Below, in pieces: positions 1-7,650 of a DNA stretch of 64,000 bases. Below the pieces are notes generated by a model that saw only the letters and a list, made by a program, of their open reading frames with translations, was not told where the DNA came from and ran no database searches. The translations under genes and the position numbers were made by a program. This stretch comes from Closterium sp. Naga37s-1 (lineage: Eukaryota; Streptophyta; Zygnematophyceae; Desmidiales; Closteriaceae): NCBI GenBank assembly GCA_947471745.1, contig CANJKZ010000504.1, positions 181,001 to 245,000 of the forward strand, read 5' to 3'. The stretch's first letter is position 1. Each line of letters starts with the position of its first letter.

Positions 1-2619
1 CCGGGTGCTTCGTCTCGGCGGGAGCCACTCTCTCCACAGGAGCTGCGCGAGTGGTTTGCCCGGCGCTGGAGGCGTGCTGCTGGAGCTGGAGGTTCTTCGG
101 CTGCTGAGGGTGCTGGTGCCGCGGGTCCCGGAGGTGCTCGTCCTGGGAGTACTGGAGCTGCTGGGCCTGCGGGTACGACTGGAGCTGGAGCTGCTGAGGG
201 TGTTGGCGCTGAGGCTACTGCTGCCGGTCCTGGAGGCGGTCCTGCTGGGGGTGCTACTGGTGCTGCTGGAGGTCCTGGAGCTGGAGGTGCTGCTGGCGCT
301 GGTGCTGCCGCTGGGGGTCCTGGTGCTGTCCCTGCTGTGTCTGGAGTCGCCGCGCGGCCTAGGCCGTACTTCGTTCCGCTCCTTCATCAGGTTCTTGGTC
401 TCCCGCCTTCTACTGGTCCTCCTCCTCCCTTCGAGTGTCCACAGCCTGTCCCGTCACAGTTACAGTTACAGCCGGCCTCCCCACTGCCCGCTCCTTCTCC
501 CTACACTGGTCCTACTGGAGGTCTTGCTGAGCGTCGTGAGCCTGCGTCTCGCCCTGCGTCGCCTGTCCGTGCTGCTCGCCCTAGTGGTCGTGGTTCGCGT
601 CAGCGTCCTCCTCCTGTCCCTGGCACGCACCGGATGTCTCTGCGTCCGTCCACTGCTCCTCTGCGTGCCCCTTTGCCTTCTCCTCCTGAGTCCTCTCTTC
701 CTGCTCTTCCTGACCCGGAGTCGGACTCTCTTCGTGCTGCCAGTCCTACTGTCACGCGTCTCCTTGCTACTGTTGTCACTGACCCTTCCTTTGAGTCCAC
801 TGCTGCGTCTGCCCTAGTTACTGAGCTCGTCGACTTTGCTGCTCGCTGTCGTCTAGACTACGCTGCTAGTCTTGTTGCTGAGTCTGAGTCTGTCTGTCCT
901 CCGTCCGTCGGGGGTGAGTGTGCCCTTGGCACGGACGTCCTTGAGGACAGGCAGGAGGAGTTCCAGTGTTTGGCTGCTGCTTCACCTCATCTCGTGTCCG
1001 TACTGCTTACCCCTGAGGGAGACCCGGATGCACTTGACATCCCGACTCCGCGCTCTTACGCGGAGGCGATAGAGGGTCCCTACTCCTCTCAGTGGCAGGC
1101 AGCTATGGACGCAGAGATGGCTTCCTGGAAGTCCACAGGCACCTACGTTGACGAGGTTCCCCCGCCTGGGGCGAACATCGTCAGTGGCATGTGGATTTTC
1201 AGGGTGAAGCGGCCGGCGGGTTCTCCGCCTGTCTTCAAGGCGCGTTACGTGGCTCGTGGCTTCAGTCAGCGGCAGGGAGTTGACTACTTTCAGACCTTCT
1301 CTCCCACCCCGAAGATGACCACTCTTCGGGTACTGCTGCACATAGCTGCTCACCGCGACTACGAGCTGCACTCTCTTGACTTCAGCACTGCTTTCTTGCA
1401 GGGCAGCCTGCACGAGGAGATCTGGCTGCGTCGCCCACCTGGCTTCACTGGGTCTTTTCCTCCTGGCACCCAGTGGAGCCTCCGGCGGCCAGTCTACGGT
1501 CTCCGCCAGGCACCGCGTGAGTGGCACGACACACTGAGGACTACACTTGCGGCTCTTGGGTTTGCTCCCTCTACTGCCGACCCGTCGCTGTTTCTGCGCA
1601 CCGACACTTCTTTGCCGCCGTTCTACATCCTCGTGTACGTCGACGACTTGGTCTTCGCCACAGCTGACACTGCTGGACTCGCCCACATGAAGTCCGAGCT
1701 GCAGAAGAGACACACGTGCACAGACCTGGGTGAACTGCGCAGCTACCTTGGCTTGCAGATCACCCGGGACAGAGCACGCCGCACCATTACCCTGACTCAG
1801 TCACACATGGTGCAGCAGGTCCTTCAGCGCTTCGGCTTCACGTACTCCTCGCCTCAGGCCACTCCTCTGCCTACTCGCCACTCGCTCTCAGCTCTGCCTT
1901 CGGATGAGTCCGTAGAGTCGAGTGGCCCGTACCCAGAGCTTGTTGGCTGCCTCATGTACCTGATGACCTGCACACGACCTGACCTTGCATACCCTCTTAG
2001 CATTCTCGCACGCTATGTTGCTCCTGGGAGACACAGACCGGAGCACATGGCTGCAGCGAAGAGGGTGTTGCGCTACTTGTGCAGTACGTCGGGCATGGGG
2101 CTTGTGCTTGGAGGGCAGAGTCCAGTGGTCCTCACTGGGCACGCAGACGCTTCTTGGGCTGACGACCAGGCTACGCAGCGGTCGTCACAGGGTTACACCT
2201 TCAGCCTTGGTTCCGGCTCTGTTTCGTGGCGGGCTACCCGCTCGTCTTCTGTTCTCGGCTCCAGTTGTGAGGCTGAGATCTACGCCGGGGCCATGGCTGC
2301 ACAGGAGCTTCGCTGGCTCACCTACCTGCTGACTGACCTCGGAGAGCCGCCTCGTTCTCCTCCAGTGCTGTACGTAGACAACAAGGCCATGCTGGCCTTG
2401 TGTCAAGAGCAGAGACTGGAGCACAGAACGAAGCACATTGCTCTCCGCTACTTCCTTGCTCGTGAGCTACAGCAGCGTGGTCAGCTACGGCTTGCGTACG
2501 TGGCCTCTGAGGCCAACACTGCTGATATCTTCACCAAGGCACTTGCGCCTTGTGATCATCAGCGCTTCTGTACTCAGCTGGGTCTTGTGCCTACCTTGCC
2601 TCACTTGCTCACCCCTTGA
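1..2619 (+). CDS. Cop-A copia polyprotein, 3' part (RT, RNase H); starts before the window
   Basis: The reading frame is open from base 1, so the true start lies outside. The protein begins in the Pro/Gly/Ala-rich linker between integrase and reverse transcriptase. It continues through a copia RVT_2 reverse transcriptase with the GMWIFRVKR entry motif, DFSTAFLQGSLHEEIW, YGLRQAPREWH and the catalytic YVDD (about 1640). It ends in a copia RNase H with HADASWADD, SSCEAEIYAG, VDNKAM and HRTKHIALRYF, stopping at a TGA at 2617-2619. No internal stop or frameshift is visible, so this half could be functional. It is nearly identical to Cop-B, so both belong to one recently amplified family. It acts in cytoplasmic virus-like particles, copying element RNA into cDNA. 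Confidence 0.93.
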   Translation, partial: PGASSRREPLSPQELREWFARRWRRAAGAGGSSAAEGAGAAGPGGARPGSTGAAGPAGTTGAGAAEGVGAEATAAGPGGGPAGGATGAAGGPGAGGAAGAGAAAGGPGAVPAVSGVAARPRPYFVPLLHQVLGLPPSTGPPPPFECPQPVPSQLQLQPASPLPAPSPYTGPTGGLAERREPASRPASPVRAARPSGRGSRQRPPPVPGTHRMSLRPSTAPLRAPLPSPPESSLPALPDPESDSLRAASPTVTRLLATVVTDPSFESTAASALVTELVDFAARCRLDYAASLVAESESVCPPSVGGECALGTDVLEDRQEEFQCLAAASPHLVSVLLTPEGDPDALDIPTPRSYAEAIEGPYSSQWQAAMDAEMASWKSTGTYVDEVPPPGANIVSGMWIFRVKRPAGSPPVFKARYVARGFSQRQGVDYFQTFSPTPKMTTLRVLLHIAAHRDYELHSLDFSTAFLQGSLHEEIWLRRPPGFTGSFPPGTQWSLRRPVYGLRQAPREWHDTLRTTLAALGFAPSTADPSLFLRTDTSLPPFYILVYVDDLVFATADTAGLAHMKSELQKRHTCTDLGELRSYLGLQITRDRARRTITLTQSHMVQQVLQRFGFTYSSPQATPLPTRHSLSALPSDESVESSGPYPELVGCLMYLMTCTRPDLAYPLSILARYVAPGRHRPEHMAAAKRVLRYLCSTSGMGLVLGGQSPVVLTGHADASWADDQATQRSSQGYTFSLGSGSVSWRATRSSSVLGSSCEAEIYAGAMAAQELRWLTYLLTDLGEPPRSPPVLYVDNKAMLALCQEQRLEHRTKHIALRYFLARELQQRGQLRLAYVASEANTADIFTKALAPCDHQRFCTQLGLVPTLPHLLTP

Positions 2620-2828
2620 CCTTGTTTGTACTGTTGCATGTATATATATACACCTGCTCTTGCTTGTCTAGCCTTATATATATATGTAATCCTGCATGTG
2701 AACTGGCCTTGTGGCCTTGAACTTGTGCTGGGAATGTGTGGTGACTTTGTGATCCACCCTGAGCTTGCTTTGCTTTGCTTGACTGGTCTTGTGACCCCTT
2801 GTTCTCCCCCACTTTGCCTATGGGGGTG
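2620..2828 (+). promoter_or_regulatory. Cop-A 3' untranslated region and polypurine tract
   Basis: Between the pol stop and the 3' LTR lies a TA-rich, TTG-rich stretch ending in the polypurine tract CCTATGGGGGTG (2817-2828), directly abutting the LTR. The same tract precedes the 3' LTRs of Cop-B, Cop-C and Cop-G, and a near copy precedes that of NA-2. Known role: RNase H-resistant primer for plus-strand DNA synthesis. Confidence 0.8.
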
Positions 2829-2952
2829 TGTCAGATTTATATGACATAGCTACTGTAGGCTATAGTGGGGTAGCACATATGGGGTACAGTTTTCTAGGGT
2901 TTGCTTTTCTACCCAACTTTCCCTTAGTCAATTCATTCCTCATTTCTTCACA
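2829..2952 (+). repeat. Cop-A 3' LTR
   Basis: This 124-bp LTR runs from TGTCAGATTTATATGAC to TTCTTCACA and aligns along its whole length with the Cop-B LTRs, with a few substitutions and one missing base. Its 5' partner is outside the window. The sequence just after it (CCTGT) should be one copy of the target duplication. It contains a telo-box-like AGGGTTT inside a GGGTACA...TACCC inverted repeat. Confidence 0.9.
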
Positions 2953-3019
2953 CCTGTGCCTTCTCCACTTGCCCCCTCCGCGGTTGTCTGCTGGCTCCTG
3001 CCGACTGCCGCTGAAACTT

Positions 3020-4305
3020 TTAGTCTCCTGTCTGTCTTGCCGCGTCCTCCACGGTCCGCCCTCTTGCTCGCGCCACGTTAGTGCAGTGATCCGTTCTCCT
3101 CTGCCCTTGTGCCCCCACCAGCACCACTACCCCAGAGTCTTTGATCTCCTTAACCTTCCAGCGCTCCGTACTCAGCCCGATGTCCATGAGGTCGTGTTTC
3201 GCCTGCTTCAGGTATACTTCTTCCCCTGCTCCCAAGGTCTTATCCTTCTTCCCCTCTTGCCTTTTTCCTCTCTTCTTGTACCTCTGCGCGTCTCTCAGCT
3301 GCGCCACGTGTAAGTTTTCTAGTGCCGCTGGTAAAAGCTCCCTCAGGTACCTCGCCCTCGCCTCCGCCAGCCCCACCCACTCTTCTTCGTTGGCCACTTG
3401 CACGGACCCTGTGAGAATTCTTGGCGCATCCACAGGTAACACGGGGTCTCTCCCTAAGAGTAGGTAATATGGCGAGAGGTCTCGCAACGCCGCCTGTTTA
3501 CTGAATCTGTAGCCTGCCACCACCCACGGGAGCCGTATGTCCCAATCCCTCTTAAACTGCTCCCCGTATGCCCTTAGCCCCCTCTTCACTGTCTGTACGA
3601 AGCGCTCTGTGAGTCCGTCGCTCTGCAGGTGATATCTGGAGGTCCTCCTGTGAGTAATCCCCGTGGACTGCAACAGCTTATCAAACTCTCCCATGAACTC
3701 TGTCCCTTGGTCGATTAGCACCTCCCCGCATGCCCCAAATCTAGTAAGCACCTGCTCCTCGAACGCTTCGGCTATCTTAGCCGAGTCTTGCTGGGGAGGG
3801 CCTTCACCTCGACCCATTTGCTGCCATGCTCGATCATGATTAAGATGTAACGCTTCCCCCTTCTGCTCAGCGGCATCTCCCCAGCCAGGTCCAGAGACCA
3901 TCGGAACCCTATGCCGTGAATAGGCAGCGACTGCAGCTCCTTCCTCCCTCGCGCCAGTTCCGCTTTGTTCCGACTGCACAGCTCACACTTGGCCACCCAC
4001 TCTCTGATGTCTCTCCGCATCCCTGCCCACCACCATCCTGTCTCCACTAGCTGCGTGGTGCGCAAACTTCCGTAGTGCCCCAGCTGCCGATGAACCCTGC
4101 TAATGATTTGTTCCCTCTCCTGTGGTCGTGGGACCACCTTCCATCCATCCCGGGTGTTCTTCTGCAACTGCTCCTGGTGCCAGCGGTAGTGAATTCCTCG
4201 GGCTCGGGCCCTCTCGCTGGTCGCAGTATCCTCACCCGTCCTCCCTTGTACCCAGTCCAGCACTTCCTGGTCTTCCCAGACATCAGCCGGCCCCGTCCTG
4301 TTTCC
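3020..4305 (-). pseudogene. Gyp-1 integrase, frameshifted
   Basis: Translation on the minus strand shows the HHCC zinc-binding domain (HRQLGHYGS...CELCSRNKA, about 4080-3960), then the rve core with DLAGEMP, IDQGTEFMGEF and SDGLTERFVQ supplying the D,D,E residues. A basic, Lys/Arg-rich C-terminal domain follows. The frame is shared with RT up to about 3790, where a one-base frameshift (after WVEVKALPSK, before DSAKIAEAFEEQ) moves the rest into another frame. An in-frame TGA (4306-4308) separates it from RNase H. No chromodomain is recognisable. Known role: inserts the cDNA into the chromosome. Confidence 0.88.
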
Positions 4306-5763
4306 TCAGCTGGCCCCTTCTGTATCTAATTCTCTCGCTAGTGCCACTAGGCATGCCGAGGGGCGATGCATAGGCGGGTTCCGTGACAGCCCATCTACAT
4401 GTTGCATGGTTTTCCCTGCTCTGTGCCGAATGGAGAAATCATATTCCTGCAAGCGCATGGCCCATCGTGCGTTCCTCCCTGTCAGCGCTTGGTTGGTCAT
4501 CAGCCAAGTCAAGGGTTGGTGATCCGTCACTAGCTCGAACTGCCTCCCTTGTAGGTACACTCGGAAGTGAGTGATAGCCCATACGGCTGCCAGCCCTTTG
4601 CCCTCGTACGAGCAGTAGTTAGCCTCGGCGGGGTTACAACTCCGGCTGGCGAAGGCGACTACCTTCTCTTCTCCTTCCCGCTTCTGACAAAGGATCGCCC
4701 CCATACCCGCGCTACTCCAGTCGGTGTACAGCACAAATGGGTCCTCTGGGCTTGGCAGCGTCAGCACCGTGGCCGTCTTCACAGCTTTCAGCAGCACCTG
4801 TAGTGCCCCCTGCTCGGCTTCTCCCCATTCCCATTGCTGATCTTCCCTCAGTAGTCGATTTAAGGGCGCGGCGGTCTTACTGAAGTTCGGGATGAACTTC
4901 CTGTAGTAATTGAGGAATCCGAGCACGGCTCTCAAGGTGCTCCTGTCCTTCGGCTGAGGCACCTGGTCCAGAACCTCCACCTTCGCTTGCTGAATCCCCA
5001 GCTGCCCTCCTTGCACTTCGAACCCCAGGTACTTCACTCCGGTATTCCCGAAGCTGCACTTCTTCGGGTGACACGTGAGTCCGGCTCCCCGAATGGCGTT
5101 CAGCGTCGCTTGCACATCCTTCACGTGCTGGGCCGGGTCTGGACTGAAAACCACGACGTCGTCAATGTAGCACGCCGCCGTTGGCACTCCGCGCAGTGTC
5201 GTGTCCATGACTCGTTGGAACAGCGCAGGCGCGTTTTTCATTCCAAAAGGCATGAAGCGCCACTCGTACGGACCGTCTGGTCCATGGAATGCCGTCTTCT
5301 TGCGGTCGGCGGGCCGGACGGGAATCTGATTAAATCCCTGCCTGAGATCCAGCGTGGAGAACATCGATGCTCCGTGCAGCTTATCGAAGTTCTCCTCTGC
5401 CGACTGCATGGGATACCTACCAGCCACGGTAACCTTGTTCAGGCTCCGATAGTCTCCACACATCCTCCGCGCGGAGACCGCCCCCGTCAGATCCTTCCGT
5501 GAAGCTACTACGGTTGCCGCGGCATAGTCGCTCTCGGAACGTTGGATCAGTCCCGCTTCCAGCAGCTCGCGACACTTCTCCGTGCAAATATCTAAGTCCC
5601 CTGGGCTCATCCGCCGCTTCCGCTGATAGATGGGAACCTCTGTGGTGAGTTCAATCTTCATCTCATGCGTGGTGCACTTCCCCAATTCCTGCAGGGTGTA
5701 TGCGAAGGTCCCGCGATGCTGCTGTAACACCTCCTGTAAGGCAGCAGCTGATTCAGGATCCAT
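4306..5763 (-). CDS. Gyp-1 reverse transcriptase-RNase H
   Basis: The 485-residue frame starts at an ATG at 5763. RT motifs are ARRMCGDYRSLNKVT, FSTLDLRQGFNQIPV, FMPFGMKNAPALFQRVM and the catalytic YIDD (residues 199-202), then the thumb LRAVLGFLNYYRKFI. The RNase H part shows LYTDWSSAGMGAIL, SYEGKGLAAVWAI and VTDHQPL. The methyltransferase frame upstream ends in a TAG only 15 bases before this ATG and in the same frame, so pol could be made by readthrough or reinitiation. The TGA that ends it is followed in frame by the integrase and is probably a nonsense mutation. Confidence 0.93.
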   Translation of the reverse strand: MDPESAAALQEVLQQHRGTFAYTLQELGKCTTHEMKIELTTEVPIYQRKRRMSPGDLDICTEKCRELLEAGLIQRSESDYAAATVVASRKDLTGAVSARRMCGDYRSLNKVTVAGRYPMQSAEENFDKLHGASMFSTLDLRQGFNQIPVRPADRKKTAFHGPDGPYEWRFMPFGMKNAPALFQRVMDTTLRGVPTAACYIDDVVVFSPDPAQHVKDVQATLNAIRGAGLTCHPKKCSFGNTGVKYLGFEVQGGQLGIQQAKVEVLDQVPQPKDRSTLRAVLGFLNYYRKFIPNFSKTAAPLNRLLREDQQWEWGEAEQGALQVLLKAVKTATVLTLPSPEDPFVLYTDWSSAGMGAILCQKREGEEKVVAFASRSCNPAEANYCSYEGKGLAAVWAITHFRVYLQGRQFELVTDHQPLTWLMTNQALTGRNARWAMRLQEYDFSIRHRAGKTMQHVDGLSRNPPMHRPSACLVALARELDTEGAS

Positions 5764-5778
5764 TCCTCCTCCTATTAT

Positions 5779-6068
5779 CTATTCCTCCTCGGGCCCCCGT
5801 TCCTGCTTCTTGGGCGAGTCCGCTCCTGCCTCCCCATCTCCTTCGACCACTCCTTCTCGCGCTTCCATGGCCATGTACGCCGCCCACCCCTCGTCGATTT
5901 TCAGGTCATACCGTTCTTCGATCCGCGCCAAGGACTTCTTCTGCCACTCCACGGTCTCTAGGTCGCGGTAGCGTTCCCCACACGCGATATCCCGCTGCAG
6001 CTCCTTCGCCTTTAAGTGCATCCGCATCGTGTCTAGAAGCCATGTCATCGCGTTCGCGTCCATGGCTC
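5779..6068 (-). pseudogene. Gyp-1 cytosine methyltransferase, C-terminal part (after the Cop-B insertion)
   Basis: This is the continuation of the frame at 13460-14443, cut off by Cop-B. If one copy of the GGCTC duplication is removed the two parts read through in the same frame. The junction falls in AALGRA/MDANAMTWLL, which resembles motif X at the end of DNMT domains (LGNA...). The remaining ~90 residues are helical and charged (QRDIACGERYRDLETVEWQKK) and end in an acidic tail (GPEEE) and a TAG at 5779-5781. The tail has no recognised domain and may be a linker to RT. Confidence 0.75.
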
Positions 6069-6193
6069 TGTCAGATTTATATGACATAGCTACTGTAGGC
6101 TATAGTGGGGTGGCACATATGGGGTACAGTTTTCTAGGGTTTGCTTTTTGTACCCAACTTTCACTTAGTCATTTCATTCCTCGTTTCTTCTCA
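6069..6193 (+). repeat. Cop-B 5' LTR
   Basis: 125 bp, TGTCAGA...TTCTCA, identical to 13335-13459. It contains GGCTATAGTGGGG, then GGGTACA (6122-6128), AGGGTTT (6136-6142) and TGTACCC (6149-6155), which can fold as a hairpin with the telo-box-like motif in the loop. It is very short for an LTR, and no classic TATA box is obvious. Confidence 0.95.
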
Positions 6194-6240
6194 TGGTATC
6201 GAGCCGGTTCCCTAGTGGGAACGATTCCTAGGGCCCACCA
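6194..6240 (+). promoter_or_regulatory. Cop-B primer-binding site and post-PBS hairpin
   Basis: TGGTATCGAGCC (6194-6205) abuts the LTR and is complementary, with a mismatch, to the 3' end of plant initiator tRNA-Met. Two bases later GTTCCC (6207-6212), loop TAGT and GGGAAC (6217-6222) form a perfect 6-bp stem. GGGCCCACC (6231-6239) then follows and is shared with other copies. The hairpin position and tetraloop size recur in five further elements of the window. Confidence 0.8.
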
Positions 6241-6335
6241 CCACGAATTTTTTTTTTTTTTTCTTCCTGCCCGGAGCGCGTTTTGCTCCGGCCCGAGTCG
6301 CGCCGCCCCTACGGCCCTTCGCGCCGCCCTTTCGG

Positions 6336-7085
6336 CCCGTCGCGCCCGTCGCGCCCGTCGCGCCCGTCGCGCCCGTCGCGCCCGTCGCGCCCATCGCCAC
6401 CTTACGCGGCCCCGCCACCTATCTTCGCGGCCCCGCCACCTACCTGTGCGGCCCCGCCACCTGCCTCCGCGGCCCCGCCACCTACCTGTGCGGCCCCGCC
6501 ACCTACCTTCGCGGCCCCGCCACCTACCTGTGCGGCCCCGCCACCTACCTCCGCGGCCCCGCCACCTACCTGTGCGGCCCCGCCACCTACCTTCGCGGCC
6601 CCGCCACCTCACTGTGCGGCCCCGCCACCTACCTTCGCGGCCCCGCCACCTACCTGTGTGGCCCCGCCACCTACCTCCGCGGCCCCGCCACTTGCCTGTG
6701 CGGCCCCGCCATCTACCAGCGGCCCCGCCACCTACATGCGGCCCCGCCACCTACTAGCGGCCCCGCCACCTACCTGCGGCCCCGCCACCTACCTTTGCGG
6801 CCCCGCCGCCTCCTCTCAGCGGCCCCGCCGCCTCCTCCCAGCGGCCCCGGACGCCGCCCTCTCAGCGGCCCCGCCGAGCCGCCCAGCAGCCAAGCCGCCC
6901 AGCCGCCGAGCCGCCCAGCAGCCGAGCCGCCCAGCAGCCGAGCCGCCCAGCAGCCGAGCCGCCCAGCAGCCGAGCCGCCCAGCAGCCGAGCCGCCGAGCC
7001 GCCCAGCAGCCGAGCCGCCGAGCCGCCCAGCAGCCGAGCCGCCGAGCCGCCCAGCAACCGAACCGCCGAGCCGCCCTACAGCCGA
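6336..7085 (+). repeat. Cop-B leader tandem repeats
   Basis: Three arrays follow each other in the untranslated leader: a 9-bp CGCCCGTCG type array (about 6336-6395), about eighteen 21-bp units of GCGGCCCCGCCACCTACCT(G/T)(T/C) (about 6406-6812), and a Pro-rich CAGCCGAGCCGCC array (about 6880-7085). Both strands are open for long stretches only because the unit lengths are multiples of three. I treat those open frames as artefacts. Comparable but sequence-unrelated arrays occupy the same place in the other copia families. Confidence 0.9.
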
Positions 7086-7175
7086 GCCACCCGAGCCGCC
7101 CTGTCCGGTAAGAGCAGCGCCCCTTTCACAGCACTGCCCTCACCCTACTGTTTGCGCTGCTAGTCTACTGCTGTC

Positions 7176-7650
7176 ATGGCTACCCCTAGTGTCCTCGCTT
7201 TTGACGCTGAGGGTCGGGCCATTGACTTTGACGTTTGGATAGATGACCTGCAGCTTTTCTTACAGTGCGACAGGGCAGACGGCCTCTCCCTCTTTGACCT
7301 CACTTCTGGTGCCTCTCCTGCCCCCGCTGCTGCTGCTGACGCCACTGTTCGCTCCCAGTGGGCCACGCGCGATGCTGCTGCACGTCTTGCTGTGCGTCGC
7401 CACCTACCTACCTCTGAGCGTGCGCACTTTAGCCAGTACAAGAGTGCTCAGACCTTGTACGACGCTGTAGTTGCGCGCTACTCCTCCCCTGCCACTGCTG
7501 CACTTAGCCGCCTCATGCTACCGTACCTCTTCCCTGACCTTGCTGCCTTTCCCACAGTCGCTGACCTCATTACGCACCTCCGCACTAGTGACACTCGCTA
7601 CCGCGCTGCGCTTCCTGCAGAGTTCTGCGCCAAGAACCCCCCCCCCCATG
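7176..7650 (+). pseudogene. Cop-B gag, N-terminal part, broken at a C tract
   Basis: The ATG at 7176 opens MATPSVLAFDAEGRAIDF, the conserved Gag start also seen in Cop-G and Cop-E. The part holds the UBN2-like capsid region (LQLFLQCDRADGLSLFDL, YDAVVARYSSPATAALSRLMLPYLF). At 7637-7647 there are 11 C residues where Cop-G, which stays in frame, has 10. This shifts the frame and the upstream reading stops at about 7688. Translation downstream in the other frame resumes with KNPPPMYITLYYIVTRLPDSLRVV. Known role: forms the virus-like particle. Confidence 0.88.

Noticed and set aside
5..817. Long plus-strand open frame rich in Leu/Val (270 residues)
   Set aside because: It is the shifted frame of the Cop-A polyprotein; the Gly/Ala-rich linker codons read Leu/Val in another frame.
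6169..7242. Open frames on both strands rich in Pro/Ala or Arg/Gly (also 23317-24014, 43934-44878, 55110-55919, 58120-58932)
   Set aside because: They are produced by GC-rich tandem arrays with few stop codons, in the untranslated leaders; no homology.
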